This document shows positions 33,060 through 44,462 of a stretch of 64,000 bases of DNA, in pieces (the stretch's first letter is position 1; each line of letters starts with the position of its first letter). This stretch comes from Choristoneura fumiferana (taxonomy: Eukaryota > Arthropoda > Insecta > Lepidoptera > Tortricidae). Both the position numbers and the translations under genes were made by a program. The notes under the pieces are model-generated. The model saw only the letters and a list, made by a program, of their open reading frames with translations, was not told where the DNA came from and searched no databases. The stretch covers positions 19,287,568-19,351,567 of the forward strand of contig NC_133481.1 of the NCBI RefSeq assembly GCF_025370935.1, read 5' to 3'.

Positions 33060-33565
33060 AATGAGGGCTATCGCGAATGAATTCGCTGCTAGAGGCGCTA
33101 GTGTAGCGTGAGGTTTCCGAAATGTCAAATCTCATAGTTTTTTGGGTGCGCTACGTGGGTTTAGTTATAATTAGAATAATTTTGTGAATATTTTGCAATA
33201 TCTGAAATTAATTATGGCAAATATGCGTTCCGGGGCAATGAATGTCTGTGTTTTTGAGACAGTTTTGTCTTTTGGAAACCTTTGTCCTCCCTTTTTTCCG
33301 AAACAAAACAGGGACTAAGTCGCTTTGGTACAAGTATCTTAAAGTTTGTCAGTAATGTTTTGTTAATTTTCTTTTGTACAATAAAGGAGTTTACATACAT
33401 ACATACATACATAACTATTACACTGTGTCATGCTCGATATTTATATGGTACGGTTTTTAAGGTGTATTAAATATGATTTTTAATCTAACCTTTGTTTTCA
33501 CGCCATACTTAAAAACCTACGCAACAGTGCGCCATCTAGTGAGACAAAAAAACGATAGCCTCATT
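33060..33565 (+). mobile_element. AATGAGGGCTATCG-end element (copy 5), interrupted
   Basis: Counterpart of copy 3 at 24659-25059, with the same ends, but interrupted by a LINE tail at about 33318-33416. Confidence 0.85.
33318..33416 (+). mobile_element. LINE tail insertion ending in CATA repeats
   Basis: Absent at the matching site of A1 (GGACTAGGCAACACTGTGGC at 24907-24926). The insert ends TTTTGTACAATAAAGGAGTT followed by (ACAT)n, the same ending as the tail near 47780-47915. A short 5'-truncated retrotransposon insertion. Confidence 0.75.
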
Positions 33566-33669
33566 GTGCGCCGGTGTCAGTTTCGTGGGGTAGTCGCGCG
33601 AGCAGTCGTGGTGGCGTGGCACGCAGTGCGCGTGTTAGCAGCCGCCGAGTCGCGGCGCGTTGCTCCTAA

Positions 33670-33832
33670 GGGCCTAGGCTACCTGGCGCGGGTGCACGGA
33701 GCGGGCGCACGCCTGCGGACGCGGGTGCTGGTAAAATCCGTCGCACGCGACGCGCGCAGTTAGCGCTGCTCATACTATTTTTCAAAAGGCGTTAACCCGC
33801 TCCGTGCAAACCGCGTCAGCTAGCGTAGGCCC
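33670..33832. mobile_element. 163-bp GC-rich MITE with TAA target duplication
   Basis: Ends GGGCCTAGGCTACCTGGCGC and its imperfect reverse complement (CGTCAGCTAGCGTAGGCCC), extending to GCACGGAGCGGG. TAA flanks both sides (33667-33669 and 33833-33835). The homologous site in A1 (25158-25160) has a single TAA and no insert. The duplication length fits PIF/Harbinger. Confidence 0.85.
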
Positions 33833-34680
33833 TAAGAAGGGCTACGGATAAGCCCGAAACATGTCGAGCTAAATTAGATTTAAGACGGGAGTTTAACCGG
33901 TGAAATATCATTTAATATCTAAATATTATGCAACCTCGCTAAAGCATTTAATTGGCGTACGCTGCATTCGCAACTTTTAGACTGGGCACAGTGAAAAAGG
34001 AATAAAAAAAAACTACCTGCTTTAAAAATTTAAAACATATAGGTACCTTACCTGATCGATTGTATTGTACCATCAGCCAAATAAGTGGTCTATCAATTTT
34101 TAAACAAGTTCCTATCAATGGATATGTCGCTAAAGTCGAACTTTCAAGTTGACAGACACGTCTATTGGCATTATTGTTTTATGACGTGCAAACGATTATC
34201 AACTTTAGGGTGGTAGAGGTAGACGACAATTTGGCTGATGGTTGTACCTATAGTTACTCTCGATTCTGAACTAATTTCAGGTTTTCAGTTATTTAACAAC
34301 TTGTACGAGTATACCGGGTGTGGCCTGTAACATGTGCAAATAATTAAAACAGCTATCGTACTGGTTAAACTGAATAACATTAGTTCAGCTACTTTTAGAA
34401 ATAATTAGTTTAGGTATTTTTATTACACTTTATTCGAAGAAGCAATGTAGGCAAATAAAGCAAACTGTTAGATATTTATAGCGTGACAGGCGCAACGTCA
34501 GTTGGGTTTTAGGATGGCGTAGGTACATTGAATTTACGATTCAGTCTGTTAGAAAAAAAAAGTCAAGTTTTGATTATAATTAAGTGGGACCATGATGATC
34601 CAGTTACCGGTGACCTATAGAGCCTCTGTTTTTAATATTATTCCGGGCTCTGGGCCACACTTGTGGCATATGCGCCACAA

Positions 34681-34900
34681 GACGACCAAATGGCCTAGTG
34701 GTTAGAGAACCTGACTACGAAGCTTGAGGTCCCGGGTTCGATTCCCGTGTCGGGGCAGATATTTGTATGAAAAATACGGATGTTTGTTCTCGGGTCTTGG
34801 GTGTTTAATATGTATAAGTATGTATCTATCTATATAATTATATTTATCCGTTGCTTAGTACCCATAACACAAGCTTTGCTAAGCTTACTTTGGGACTAGG
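34681..34900 (+). mobile_element. tRNA-derived SINE (C2 copy)
   Basis: Counterpart of 29721-29943, with the same box A and box B (GGGTTCGATTCCC). Confidence 0.8.
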
Positions 34901-34902
34901 TC

Positions 34903-35337
34903 AATGAGGGCTATCGCGTATGAATTCGCCGCTAGAGGCGCTAGTGTAGCGTGAGGTCTCCGAAATGTCAAATCTCATAGTTTTTGGGTGAGCTACGTGG
35001 GTTTATTTATAATTAGAATAATTTTGTGAATATTTTGCAATATCTGAAATTAATAATGGCAAATATGCGTTCCGGGGCAATGAATGTCTGTGTTTTGAGA
35101 CAGTTTTGTCTTTCGGAAACCTTTGTCCTCCCTTTTTTCCGAACAAAACGGGGACTATGGAACACAGTGGCATGCTCGATATTTTTATGGTACGGTTTTA
35201 AGGTGTACTAAATATGATTTTAATCTAAACTATGTTTTCACGCCCGTAATAACAGACTTTGAAAGCCACACCGCCACACTTAAAAACCTCACGCAACAGT
35301 GCGCCATCTAGTGAGACAAAAAACGATAGCTCTCATT
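34903..35337 (+). mobile_element. AATGAGGGCTATCG-end element (copy 6)
   Basis: Counterpart of copy 4, complete, ending CGATAGCTCTCATT. Contains about 9 extra bp (ACACCGCCA) before the right part. Confidence 0.85.
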
Positions 35338-37390
35338 GGTGTGAATTGTTCCGTGATATTTATTTATTATTTATTTATATGCTATTTATGTGGCATAAGA
35401 TCCGTCATTGGAACAATCCACAGCATTGACTTCCACCCGCCACGATACTCATTGGAATACAAATGGTGCGTTGGCCTCCAAAACGTAGCGCGCTATGTGC
35501 AATGCGAGGAAATCGACGCGAGCACTGGTCTCAGACGGAACTTATTCCGCAAGGAGGGTAAAGCATCATATCATTTCAAACTCCAACTCTTTATTCGTCG
35601 AGTCTTCCAATGAAGCTGGCGTACACAGGTGCACTTAAGCATCGGAAAAAAATAGAAGAAGAAAACTCTTTATTGCGCACGTAATGTGTTTAGTGTTTAG
35701 GTAGGTAAGTCAACCAACTTAATTCCTGTGCCAACATTTTATTTCTCTAAAACCTCAGTCTATAACAATGTTCATCGGATAACGTACAATGTCATTACCA
35801 ACGACACGGTTCTATGGTGGCCTAGGAATCCCTCGTCAGTTGGGCTGTAGTTCAACATATCCACCAAGGAGGATAAGAAAGGGCTTAAAATCTAATTACC
35901 CGGTGATATTTCTCTACTAATTTCCCGTGACTCAGTTATTACTTACTCATAATAATTGGTATTGAATGCGGAACTACTCTCGTCGGCCTTGCGTAAGGAA
36001 CGCACAAACCACCGAGCTGGTTTAAGCCCTCAAGCAAGGAAATCTAGTTTGGAGTCTTTGCTGACGACATGACATTAATCAGTTTACTTACTTTTTTATT
36101 GGGTGCCGTACAGGATTCACTGCCTGGAAATAAAACGATGTTTGTACCATTTTAGTGTTAAAACACCTCATTTAATATATTATACCATATCTATTAATAA
36201 GCTTTCCGATGAAGGAAAACTTTGTGAGAAAACCTTCACTCCGTGCCACGATTCAAGAGTGTGTAATCTTCTGTACAAGAAGGGGCAAATGAGAGAGCGA
36301 GAGAGAAACATTTATTTACACATATTCGATTCACATAAAAATAGGTGGAATGAAAAAAATAACATCGAAAGTGGGCCCCACTCAGCATACCTAATGTTAT
36401 GGCAACGCTGTTTTTCAGTGGGACCCATTTAAAAACTAGCACATATAAAAACATAAGACACACTGTGATGAGAAGACACGAACGCCAGCGGAAAGAACTT
36501 CGCAAAGAAACTTTCAATCCGGAACACTTGATCAGTTTAACCAAATGAGCATGCGGGTCACCTGATATAAAGCAATCACCAAGCCTATGGACACCGGTAA
36601 CGTAACACGTGGATAGGTATCACAGGTGCGTTGCCAGCCCTTCGAGAGATTGATAGGCTCGTTTTTTAAAGATCCCTTACTTGTACCACTCCCGGATTTC
36701 AGGAATTTCCTCGTTAACTAGGTTAACTAAAGCCACTTTCCAACTAAGAAAATGAACTTACGACAAGGCAAGCTCGGTTAGGTTTGTGATTGCCGTTTTG
36801 ATTTCATGCGTTGTGTGTGTGTTGAATTTGGACCCATAACAAAAAGACAATGTATGTCAATGTGTAACGTGAAAATACTATTTTAACAATAAAATACCCA
36901 TTTCAAAGAACTTTCTTAGGGATTGTATTTTGGAAAGTAGGTAAGTACATCCCTCCAAAAAAAGTAGAATTATTTAATTGTTTTAAAAATGACGAAGATC
37001 TGAATAAAAAGCAAGAATTTGGTAAGAACTTCCTCCTTTTTGTATTCAGAAAAAGCAAGTAGGTACACTGTAGGTATGTAGCGTGTATATTGTGGATAAT
37101 ATCTACCTACAGGATCCTTTCTGGCGCTATTTCACACTTTAGTAAAAAGCTGAAATGTGAAATAGGTCCCCGTAAAGCTAAGAACCTTTTTTTATGGAAT
37201 ATTATGCACTTCCGCCCCCGCTTTAAAAATAAAACAAAGCCTCTCCCCGCCCACCGATGTTTGAGACATCGCTGTAACGCATCAGCGTAGTATGTGATCT
37301 TATCTGGTTTTATGATCACGCGCCATTGCAATAAGAGATAGTCGACAGTAAAAAAATAGTGCATTGTTGTGGGATACGTAGGTTATGATT

Positions 37391-37770
37391 GGTTTTTTGG
37401 AGTCTTTTTGTATTTCAAAAAACTATACCTATAACCTATGTTATTTTTCCTTCAAGTTTTCAAAAAAAGAGCGTACTCCTACCTTAAAGGCCGGCAACGC
37501 ACTTGTGACTCTTCTGGTGTTGCAGGTGTCCATGGGCGACGGTAATCGTTTACCATCAGGCGATCCGTCTGCTCGTTTGCCCTATACCATAAAAAAAAAA
37601 AAATATTTCAACTCCAAATTTGTTACTTTTACGGGTATCCCGTGAAAACCATATCGAAAATACAAACTGAGACATCGATGCACAGAAAAACTAGAAAAAG
37701 AGACCAGCGCTGTGAATCGAACTCAAGTCCGCAGGCAATCCGTGCTGCGTGCTATAACCCCTACACCACC
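37391..37770 (-). repeat. SINE-like element with box B (copy 3, reversed), interrupted
   Basis: Same family as 596-775 and 3626-3815: TTTTTTGGAGTCTTTTTGTA, then ATTTCAACTCCAAATTTGTT, then GAATCGAACTCAAGTCC (a damaged box B complement). Split by the LINE tail insertion at 37419-37603. Confidence 0.65.
37419..37603 (+). mobile_element. 5'-truncated LINE tail with poly(A) and 8-bp target duplication
   Basis: Contains GGCCGGCAACGCACTTGTGA, GTGTCCATGGGCGACGGTAA and CCATCAGGCGATCCGTCTGC, and ends CCATAAAAAAAAAAAAA. TATTTCAA is duplicated at 37411-37418 and 37604-37611. The uninterrupted family copy at 3626 shows the site without the insert. This is a target-primed retrotransposition scar. Confidence 0.85.
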
Positions 37771-39150
37771 GCTGGACAGGAGTCTAGACACAAATTTCTC
37801 CTATGCACCACATATCTCAAGTTGCTTTTTTCTACTACGCTACTTAAGCAGCAGCACTAGCGATATCTATGTTTCGCTCTCATCGAGAGACATCACATTC
37901 TTTCGGAACTAACCGCTCACCCAGACAAGAGATGTCGCTACTATTAAGCAATCAAATTATTACTAAGCAATCAAATTATAAAAAATTGCAACTTGCAGAT
38001 GAGTTTTCACTGGAGTTTCATAGCTCTATGTTCGCTTTTATCAGCTCATTTAGCATACGAGTTAATTCGCCGAAAAACTATATATGTTATTTGGCAGTAA
38101 GTAAGTAGTTTTGCAACCTATCTCATTTTCTCCCGACTGACTATTTCACAAAACAAGTTGCATGTAATGAAATTATACCAAACGTTACACGTTGTTTGCG
38201 GAACGAAAATCGGCGCAACGAAAGCCAATAAAAAAGTTAAAATACCTAGTTTAAAAAAAGATTTATTTTAAGTTGATTTATTTCAACTTCATGTATGTTA
38301 GAGTTTTAATTTTTATAAGGGTAAATAAATAATACCCAGCTCTTGGACTATCCTGTAAACTGGTCGTGCGGCCTTGCACCGAGATAGCTCAGTGGGTGTC
38401 TTCGATACATAGTAATATAAGTAATACATACATAATACTGCGCACGCGCATTCCTTCAATTAGTCTGCCACTATACCGGCATTGTTTGGAAAGGAATTTA
38501 TTTAAATGGGTTAAGGTGTATCGATTTATGAGGTTGAAACTGGTTCAATTTTTTTTGCATAGTTTTGTTTACTAGTTGGGTGTCTGGCTCTTCTATAATT
38601 TTAACTAAACGAAAATTTATTTGCTTCATACAACATAACCACAATTACCAAATACATAAAAACACAATAATTATAGCATTTTAAATATAATTAATAAAGA
38701 TAGTGTAAAATTAAAAAAATAATAATCTTAAGTCCCAATAGTTGACATCTTTTATCTTATGTCATTAGCAATAGAGATGACAGCAGGGTGTCGTCTATTG
38801 GGCATTAGCGTGTCAAGCACTGGGACGTTTATCTTAATGATAAAATTACTAAATTAAACGGGATATTTGCTAGCACGTTTCATTTTATTCGGTTCGACAA
38901 GGCAACGTATGACGGTTTGAAATGAAACGCCATTTTTATTAAATCTTAAATGACGTCATGGTTCCACAGAACAGATTTTACTCTCTCATAGTTTATGACT
39001 TTTCCATACCATTTGGATTGATCACCCATTTGGATTGATCATTCTGTATAGGCGCTAAAACAACTGGACAGATTTGGATCAAATTTGGTATGTCATATTC
39101 CCACGGGATCGGTATCAAATCCCGAAATGTCAACTGCTAAATTTAGAGTG
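37771..39150. other. Intergenic, no gene recognised
   Basis: AT-rich with short open frames only. Two near-repeats of CATTTGGATTGATCA at about 39010-39040. A box A-like GAGATAGCTCAGTGGG lies near 38380 without a matching box B. Confidence 0.45.
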
Positions 39151-39488
39151 TGAAAACAAAGTTTAGATTAAAATCATATTTAATACACCATAAAACCGTA
39201 CCATAAAAATATCGAGCATGCCACAGTGTTGCATAGTCCCCGTTTCGTTCGAAAAAAAGGGAGGACAAGGGTTTCCGAAAGACAAAACTGTCTCAAAACA
39301 CAGACATTCATTGCCCCGGAACGCATATTTGCCATAACTAATATCAGATATTGCAAAATATTCACAAAATTATTCTAATTATAAACAAACCCGCGTAGCT
39401 CACCCAGAAACTATGAGATTTGACATTTCGGAGACCTCACGCTACACTAGCGCCTCTAGTGGCGAATTCATACGCGATAGCCCTCATT
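39151..39488 (-). mobile_element. AATGAGGGCTATCG-end element (copy 7), truncated
   Basis: Reversed. It begins within the family at TGAAAACAAAGTTTAGATT and ends with the intact CGCGATAGCCCTCATT. The other end is missing. Confidence 0.8.
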
Positions 39489-39899
39489 GAGCCAGCCTCC
39501 TTCTCAACTGATCGCCTCCACGTGGTCCGAAGACTCCTGGCCGTCTTCTGCCAGTAGATTGCCTATAGTTTATATACCGGAAAATTGCATAGTTCCCGCG
39601 GGATACCGAAAACCGAATTCTAGACGGAGACGCGGGTAACGGCTAGTATAATTATATAGTACGGGTGTTTTTTTTGCAGCGTTAATGTTCTCGACGTAAT
39701 TTTTGGGAATACCTGTAGGAATTTAGTCAAATCCAGGAATCTCAATTCGACTGATGGTTTTTTACACGCTTCAGGAAGGACGGAGTACCTAATGTGCAAT
39801 GGTAACACAAGTGGCCTAAGTAGTTAACCTTGCAGATACTACTGAATGGAAGAAAGAAGGAAGGAATGAATGAAGAGGTCCAAGAAACTTGACTAACCG

Positions 39900-40090
39900 T
39901 CAAAATGTTTCGGGCCCATCCTCTAGGAGCAACGCGACTCAGCGGCTGCTGCAACACGCGCACTGCGCGCCAACGCTCTGCTCGCGCGACACCCTACCTA
40001 CACCTTCATAGGAAGGGCTACGGATTAGCCCGAAACATGTTGAGCTAAACACGATTTCAGACGTGAGTTATCCGATATACTACCATAACA
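39900..40090. repeat. Repeat with AAGGGCTACGGATTAGCCCG core
   Basis: A copy of the 25060-25250 family core (CCCGAAACATGTTGAGCTAA, GACGTGAGTTATCCG). A (GAAAT)n microsatellite follows at 40093-40118. Confidence 0.6.
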
Positions 40091-40424
40091 TATGAAATGA
40101 AATGAAATGAAATGAAAAGATTTATTCGGGACACAAACACAATTAAAAAAGAGAAAAAAATAAAATAATGTATACTTATATATATGCGCCCGAAATGGTC
40201 CCGCCTCAGCATAAAATGCGGACTCCTTTAGTGGAGCCAGCGCTGGTCTTCCGGCGAGACCATTCTTCCGGCGAGACCATATGAGTCAGTCTCATGGTAG
40301 TTTCATGTTCAAAACCGCCAAAATCCATTTGATTGCTGGTTAATTATTTGGTAATCTTAGCACCTAAAGTGTTAATTGCTAGATGTGCGTAATGAATTAC
40401 ATAACTACTTAACATTCATCATTC

Positions 40425-40725
40425 CAGCCTATATACGTCCCACTGCTGGGCACAGGCCTCCTCTCAGAACAAGAGGGCTTGGGCTATAGTTCCCACGCGG
40501 GCCCAGTGCGGATTGGGAACTTCACACGCACCATTGAATTGCTTCGCAGGTTTGTGCAGGTTTCCTCACGATGTTTTCCTTCACCGCAAAGCTCGTGGTA
40601 AATTTCAAATGTAATTCCGCACATGAATTTGGAAAAACTCAGAGGTGCGAGCCGGGGTTTAAACCCACGACCCTCTGTTTGAGAGGCGATAGGTCAAACC
40701 ACTAGGCCACCACGGCTTATAAAAT
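40425..40725 (-). mobile_element. tRNA-like SINE, reversed, near complete
   Basis: Read on the minus strand it starts GCCGTGGTGGCCTAGTGG (box A-like) and has GGGTTTAAACCCCGGC where box B should be. The body contains GAAGTTCCCAATCCGCACTG and GGCCTGTGCCCAGCAGTGGG. Other copies: 44195-44462 (plus), 46445-46710, 54323-54560 and 62402-62637 (minus). Confidence 0.75.
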
Positions 40726-41127
40726 TTTGTTTGGTAAAATATTCATGTTGTGTTACTACGGATGCAAAACTTGAACTTGAAATAAGAAGTTATAGAAAAC
40801 GGAATATGAGAGGTTGAGTGAATGAGCGATGACAGCACGAATCTCAAGCATTCGGGTGACACTATTATTACCGTTCCGCAAAGCCAGAGAAAGTTATAGA
40901 AAAAAATTACACGTACGATGACGCACCAGGCAATACCCCTGGAAACACAGACAAAAATATGTAATGCAGTCTATGACCTAAAACTTTTTCATAAGCATAA
41001 CACAAGAGCATGACAATGGTGTCTGCCAAAACAAATTCGTATCACCTAACGTTCAGTTACAAAACCACTAGGGCCTACGTCGAATAATAATATTGTGGCT
41101 GTTGAAACCCCAACTGGTCAATGACGT

Positions 41128-41135
41128 TATAAATA
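41128..41135 (+). promoter_or_regulatory. TATA box, probable core promoter
   Basis: TATAAATA in a GC-richer context. About 30 bp downstream, near 41157-41162, a CACAAGTC-type sequence could be the start site, which leaves a 5'UTR of about 65-70 nt before the ATG at 41228. Insect cuticle-protein genes typically have such TATA promoters and very short first coding exons. Confidence 0.5.
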
Positions 41136-41227
41136 CAAGTGGCTGAATGCGCGCCGCACAAGTCTTTTGCGTTCGGCCGCCATCACACGTGAAGGCGGGA
41201 AAAGTTTGACGTTTGGAATAAGACGCC

Positions 41228-41242
41228 ATGTTTGTTTTGAAG
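41228..41242 (+). CDS. Candidate first coding exon (M-F-V-L-K) of the cuticle protein
   Basis: ATG TTT GTT TTG AAG followed by the donor GTTAGT, five codons, phase 0. Joined to the cuticle exon at 53841 or 61471 it gives MFVLKAFFLAGLALATAQG, a textbook secretory signal peptide with a basic residue, a hydrophobic core and small residues before the cleavage site. The downstream exons begin in mid signal peptide and need just such a partner. Against it: the intron would be 12.6 kb (or 20.2 kb) and no transcript evidence is available. It could also belong to an unrelated gene. Confidence 0.5.
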
Positions 41243-42281
41243 GTTAGTGTTGTAATAAGTTTTTAATTAGGATGTTTTCGGTTATGAAAAGTTGTGAAAA
41301 TGATGATAATTATTTACCTTACACTTTTTAATGTCATAGGCGTCATAATTTATTAGTAATTTAGGATTTTCTTTTTGGAAAAAACGGTCTTACCACTAAA
41401 AACGTATTTAAAAATGTGTATGTTCAACGGTTTTCTTATTTTCTAAAAAGTACACCCCCGTTCTCGTGCAACCGGACCGGATGCGTTGACAAAGGGTAAA
41501 TCATAGTGATACATAACTATTTGAATTATTTGTTATTGCTACCTACTTAGTATTTATATAAGTACCTAATAGGCTATTTAAAAACCTAATTAACTGACAT
41601 ACTTTTTTTAGCCACCAAAACGCGTTCCCTCATAGTTTTTGTATACTTAGCAATAATAGTGAACTGTGACGTCACTGTCGGTCAACACGTCAACACAATT
41701 GGTTACTAATTTATTTCAAAGCAACTAAAAATCAAATTTTACTATTAAATAATAAAAAATATTTTGACTTTTTATAATAAAAAAAATACAATTTTGTTTT
41801 GATTTTTTGCCTAACGGTGTAAATTATCCTATTATCATGGAATATGACAACAACTAACTTTAGCTAAGTGAACCGATTTTCAAAATTCTTTCACCTTCAT
41901 ATATACTAAGCTATATTATATCACAGGCTATATTTTTATCCCCAAAACGTTTAAAAACTGCGAGCAAGAGTTAAATTATGTCATGCTTGACTAAGTAATT
42001 AACAATTTGACCTTTCTCTTATTACTTGGTCAGTCGCCGGACGCCCTTCGCTTAAAGAGAGCATAAGTTAAACTACATTTAACTGTACATTACCCTAACC
42101 TAACTAACTTGATGATGACGATAATCCGGCCGGTTTTGGCCATGGCGACCACTTCGACTCCTAATTATTTAATTAGCCCTCATGCGCTCTTAGTTAGAAA
42201 AGTTGAAAAATTCCCGACATTGCCATCTCAAAGCTGAATATCTCAAAAACTTCTAAACCGATTTTAATGAGCCATAGCTAA

Positions 42282-42920
42282 AGCAACGTTTACACCAATG
42301 ATGAGCGAGGATGTTTTGCGAGAATGTGTTTTTCATGAACCAATAGAAACGCTTCATTTACACATCATCATCCCGCTCAACTGTTTCCACTAGGGATGTG
42401 CTGTGCGAGGATGTGTATGTTAATTAAACCTTCGAATAGTGACTGTTACCAAGGCCGTGGTTTATTTGCTCTTCTGTGCAGCATTATGTCTAGAGAACAA
42501 TACATGAACAACATACCTCAATGAAGCCGACTTCGATGTATTACGCTCGCTAAAGTCCGTAAAGCCGCAATAGTCCGCACCGACACTTCACTACCTAGTT
42601 TTAAGGCGTATAAGGTTTGTTACTATTTACACACAAAACTATTTACAATGTCTAAGTATAATCACAATTAATATTTATTTTAAAAAACCGAGCACAACCG
42701 CACCAACATATATCCGCCGAGAGTTTTTTTTTGAAGTGTCGCTGACTGCCGCCTTTTTTACGATCGAAGGCGCGCGGCAAAGGACTTGTGCCAATCAGCC
42801 ACCGACAGCAATGAGGATGCAGATGTAAAAATTGTTCGCCATACTTGCGCAGTGTAAATGAAGCGTTTCTATTGTTTCACGACAAACGCATCCTCGCACA
42901 TCTTCGGTGGAAACGCTGCT
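42282..42920. mobile_element. 639-bp non-autonomous DNA transposon with TAA target duplication
   Basis: AGCAACGTTTACACCAATGA at the left and the reverse complement of GGTGGAAACGCTGCT at the right form inverted repeats of about 80 bp. They share GCGAGGATG, CAATAGAAACGCTTCATTTA and more. TAA flanks both sides (42279-42281 and 42921-42923). It splits an older LINE tail whose halves read on from ATAGCTAA to AAGTACCGCAAATTA. No transposase. Confidence 0.8.
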
Positions 42921-43060
42921 TAAAAGTACCGCAAATTAACTCTGTTTCATATAAAAAAACACATTGAAATCGGTCCTACCGTTTGAGTGCTGCGATTCCA
43001 CAGACACAGACATCGGCGTCAAACTTAAACCACCCCTCTTTTTGCGACGGGGGTTAATAA
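42921..43060 (+). repeat. LINE 3' tail, right half
   Basis: GAAATCGGTCCTACCGTTTG, GACATCGGCGTCAAACTTAA and CCCCTCTTTTTGCGACGGGG match the tail at 12930-13125. The left half lies at 42240-42281. Confidence 0.65.
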
Positions 43061-43084
43061 GATTTATAGGATAGATAACTGTTG

Positions 43085-43260
43085 CTCGTAACTACTTCCG
43101 CGTAGAATTCGTTTATTGCTATCCCGCGGGAACTATGCGATTTTAAGGCGTAAAAACTGCTCTATGTCTTTCCCCGGGACTCAAGCTATCTGTATGTAGG
43201 TATACCGAATTTCATCTAAATCAGTTCAGCAGTTTAAACGTGGTTAACTGGGACATGGTA
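43085..43260 (+). repeat. LINE 3' tail of the CTATCCCGCGGGAAC type
   Basis: CGTTTATTGCTATCCCGCGG, CTTTCCCCGGGACTCAAGCT and CCGAATTTCATCTAAATCAG. Relatives at 55190-55370, 63020-63200, 51430-51640 and 59100-59290, and reversed near 47205-47360. Confidence 0.6.
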
Positions 43261-44194
43261 TTTTCAAAAATTTCCGGAATATTTCAGCAATTGGTTATGG
43301 TAGTTTGACAGAACAACCCTTTTTCGGGACTGTTTAATTGTGATTATCAAATTCATCGATCGAATAAAAAATACAACCCAATTGACAACCTCCTTTTTTT
43401 AAGTCACTTAAAAAGGATTTTGACAAACAGATAGACGAACAATACAGCGATCCTACATAGGGTTCCGTTTTTCGTTTTAAGGTGTGGAACCTAAAAAACC
43501 ATTAAATTTCATTGGTGTTCGTAATCTACCAAAATATCTGAACACACGAAACGACGTGATCGTTGACAGTGAGAATAAAACTTCGTCTTCGGCCTACGGC
43601 ATTGTGCATGGCCACATTGCAAACAAAGAAATATCGATCGATAAGAAACCCTTTGATGTACGCGGGTTTACCGACAGTGGGGCGAAGTGTCTGCGGCTTC
43701 GCCCGAAGTGCCGAAGTATTCGCGATTCCTAGCGAATGTCCGCGTTATCGCGAGGTGTGTGGCCCTAGCTTAATAGTTCTGTGATAATCTTCTATCGTCA
43801 ATAATAAAATGCAAATAGCAAAATGATTTGCTATTAAAGTTTAAAACATTATATTGCAAGTTTTTAAGCCTCCCAATTATTTTTATCTATGATAGTTAGA
43901 TATGTACTTAGATCATAATCAAATTGCATCATACTTTCCAATTGCTTCGAGTTGCATAGCCAGATTGCATTCCTTATTGAATTTTATTATCACTCAAATC
44001 CAAATAGGCCCAGCAAGTGGACAGTTTGCACATATTATTATCATTACCGACATAGTAATACCTACTTATGAAGTTGAATAACCGATCAGGAAGTGCTCCA
44101 CGGAAGAAGACAAAAAAGACGTCGAACGTTATTTGATCGATTTAAAAATACCAATATCACATCGATGGATGATGGAAGATAGATGTGAATTGCC

Positions 44195-44462
44195 GTGCTG
44201 ACCTTATGGTTTAACCTATGGCCTCTGCAGCAGATGATCGAGGGTCCAAATCCGGGGTCGTACTTCTGAGTTTTTCGAAATTTACCATCAGCCTTAGCGT
44301 TTAGGGAAAGTTCGTGAGGTTTGCGCAACGTACAAAGGAATTCTCAGGAGTGTGATGTTCCTAATCCGCACTGGGCCTGCGTGGGAGCTAGGAAGTACTC
44401 TTAGTATGAGAGAAGGCTTGTGCTCAGCCGTGGGACGTATATGTGCTAAGATGATGATAATA
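44195..44462 (+). mobile_element. tRNA-like SINE, forward, diverged
   Basis: TGCCGTGCTGACCTTATGGT, AGGGTCCAAATCCGGGGTCG (box B zone), CCTAATCCGCACTGGGCCTG and CTCAGCCGTGGGACGTATAT match the SINE at 40425-40725 in the opposite orientation, with many changes. Confidence 0.6.

Larger units (their letters stand above)
32462..34295. repeat. Duplicated block A2
   Basis: Second copy of 24105-25596. Differs by scattered base changes, small indels such as about 40 extra bp at 32768-32808, and two clean insertions (33318-33416 and 33670-33832). Confidence 0.9.
34296..37400. repeat. Duplicated block C2
   Basis: Second copy of C1, joined directly to A2 through the shared TATTTA at 34290-34295. It continues past the point where C1 hits the gap, into a SINE-like element. 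Confidence 0.9.

Noticed and set aside
33473..33763. GC-rich 96-codon frame rich in Arg/Ala/Val
   Set aside because: It spans the end of one repeat, the AAGGGCTACGG repeat and the 33670 MITE, so its openness follows from GC-rich repeat DNA.
43484..43732. 82-codon frame starting at GTG after a LINE tail
   Set aside because: No ATG, no splice sites and no family resemblance, and it sits next to repeat tails.
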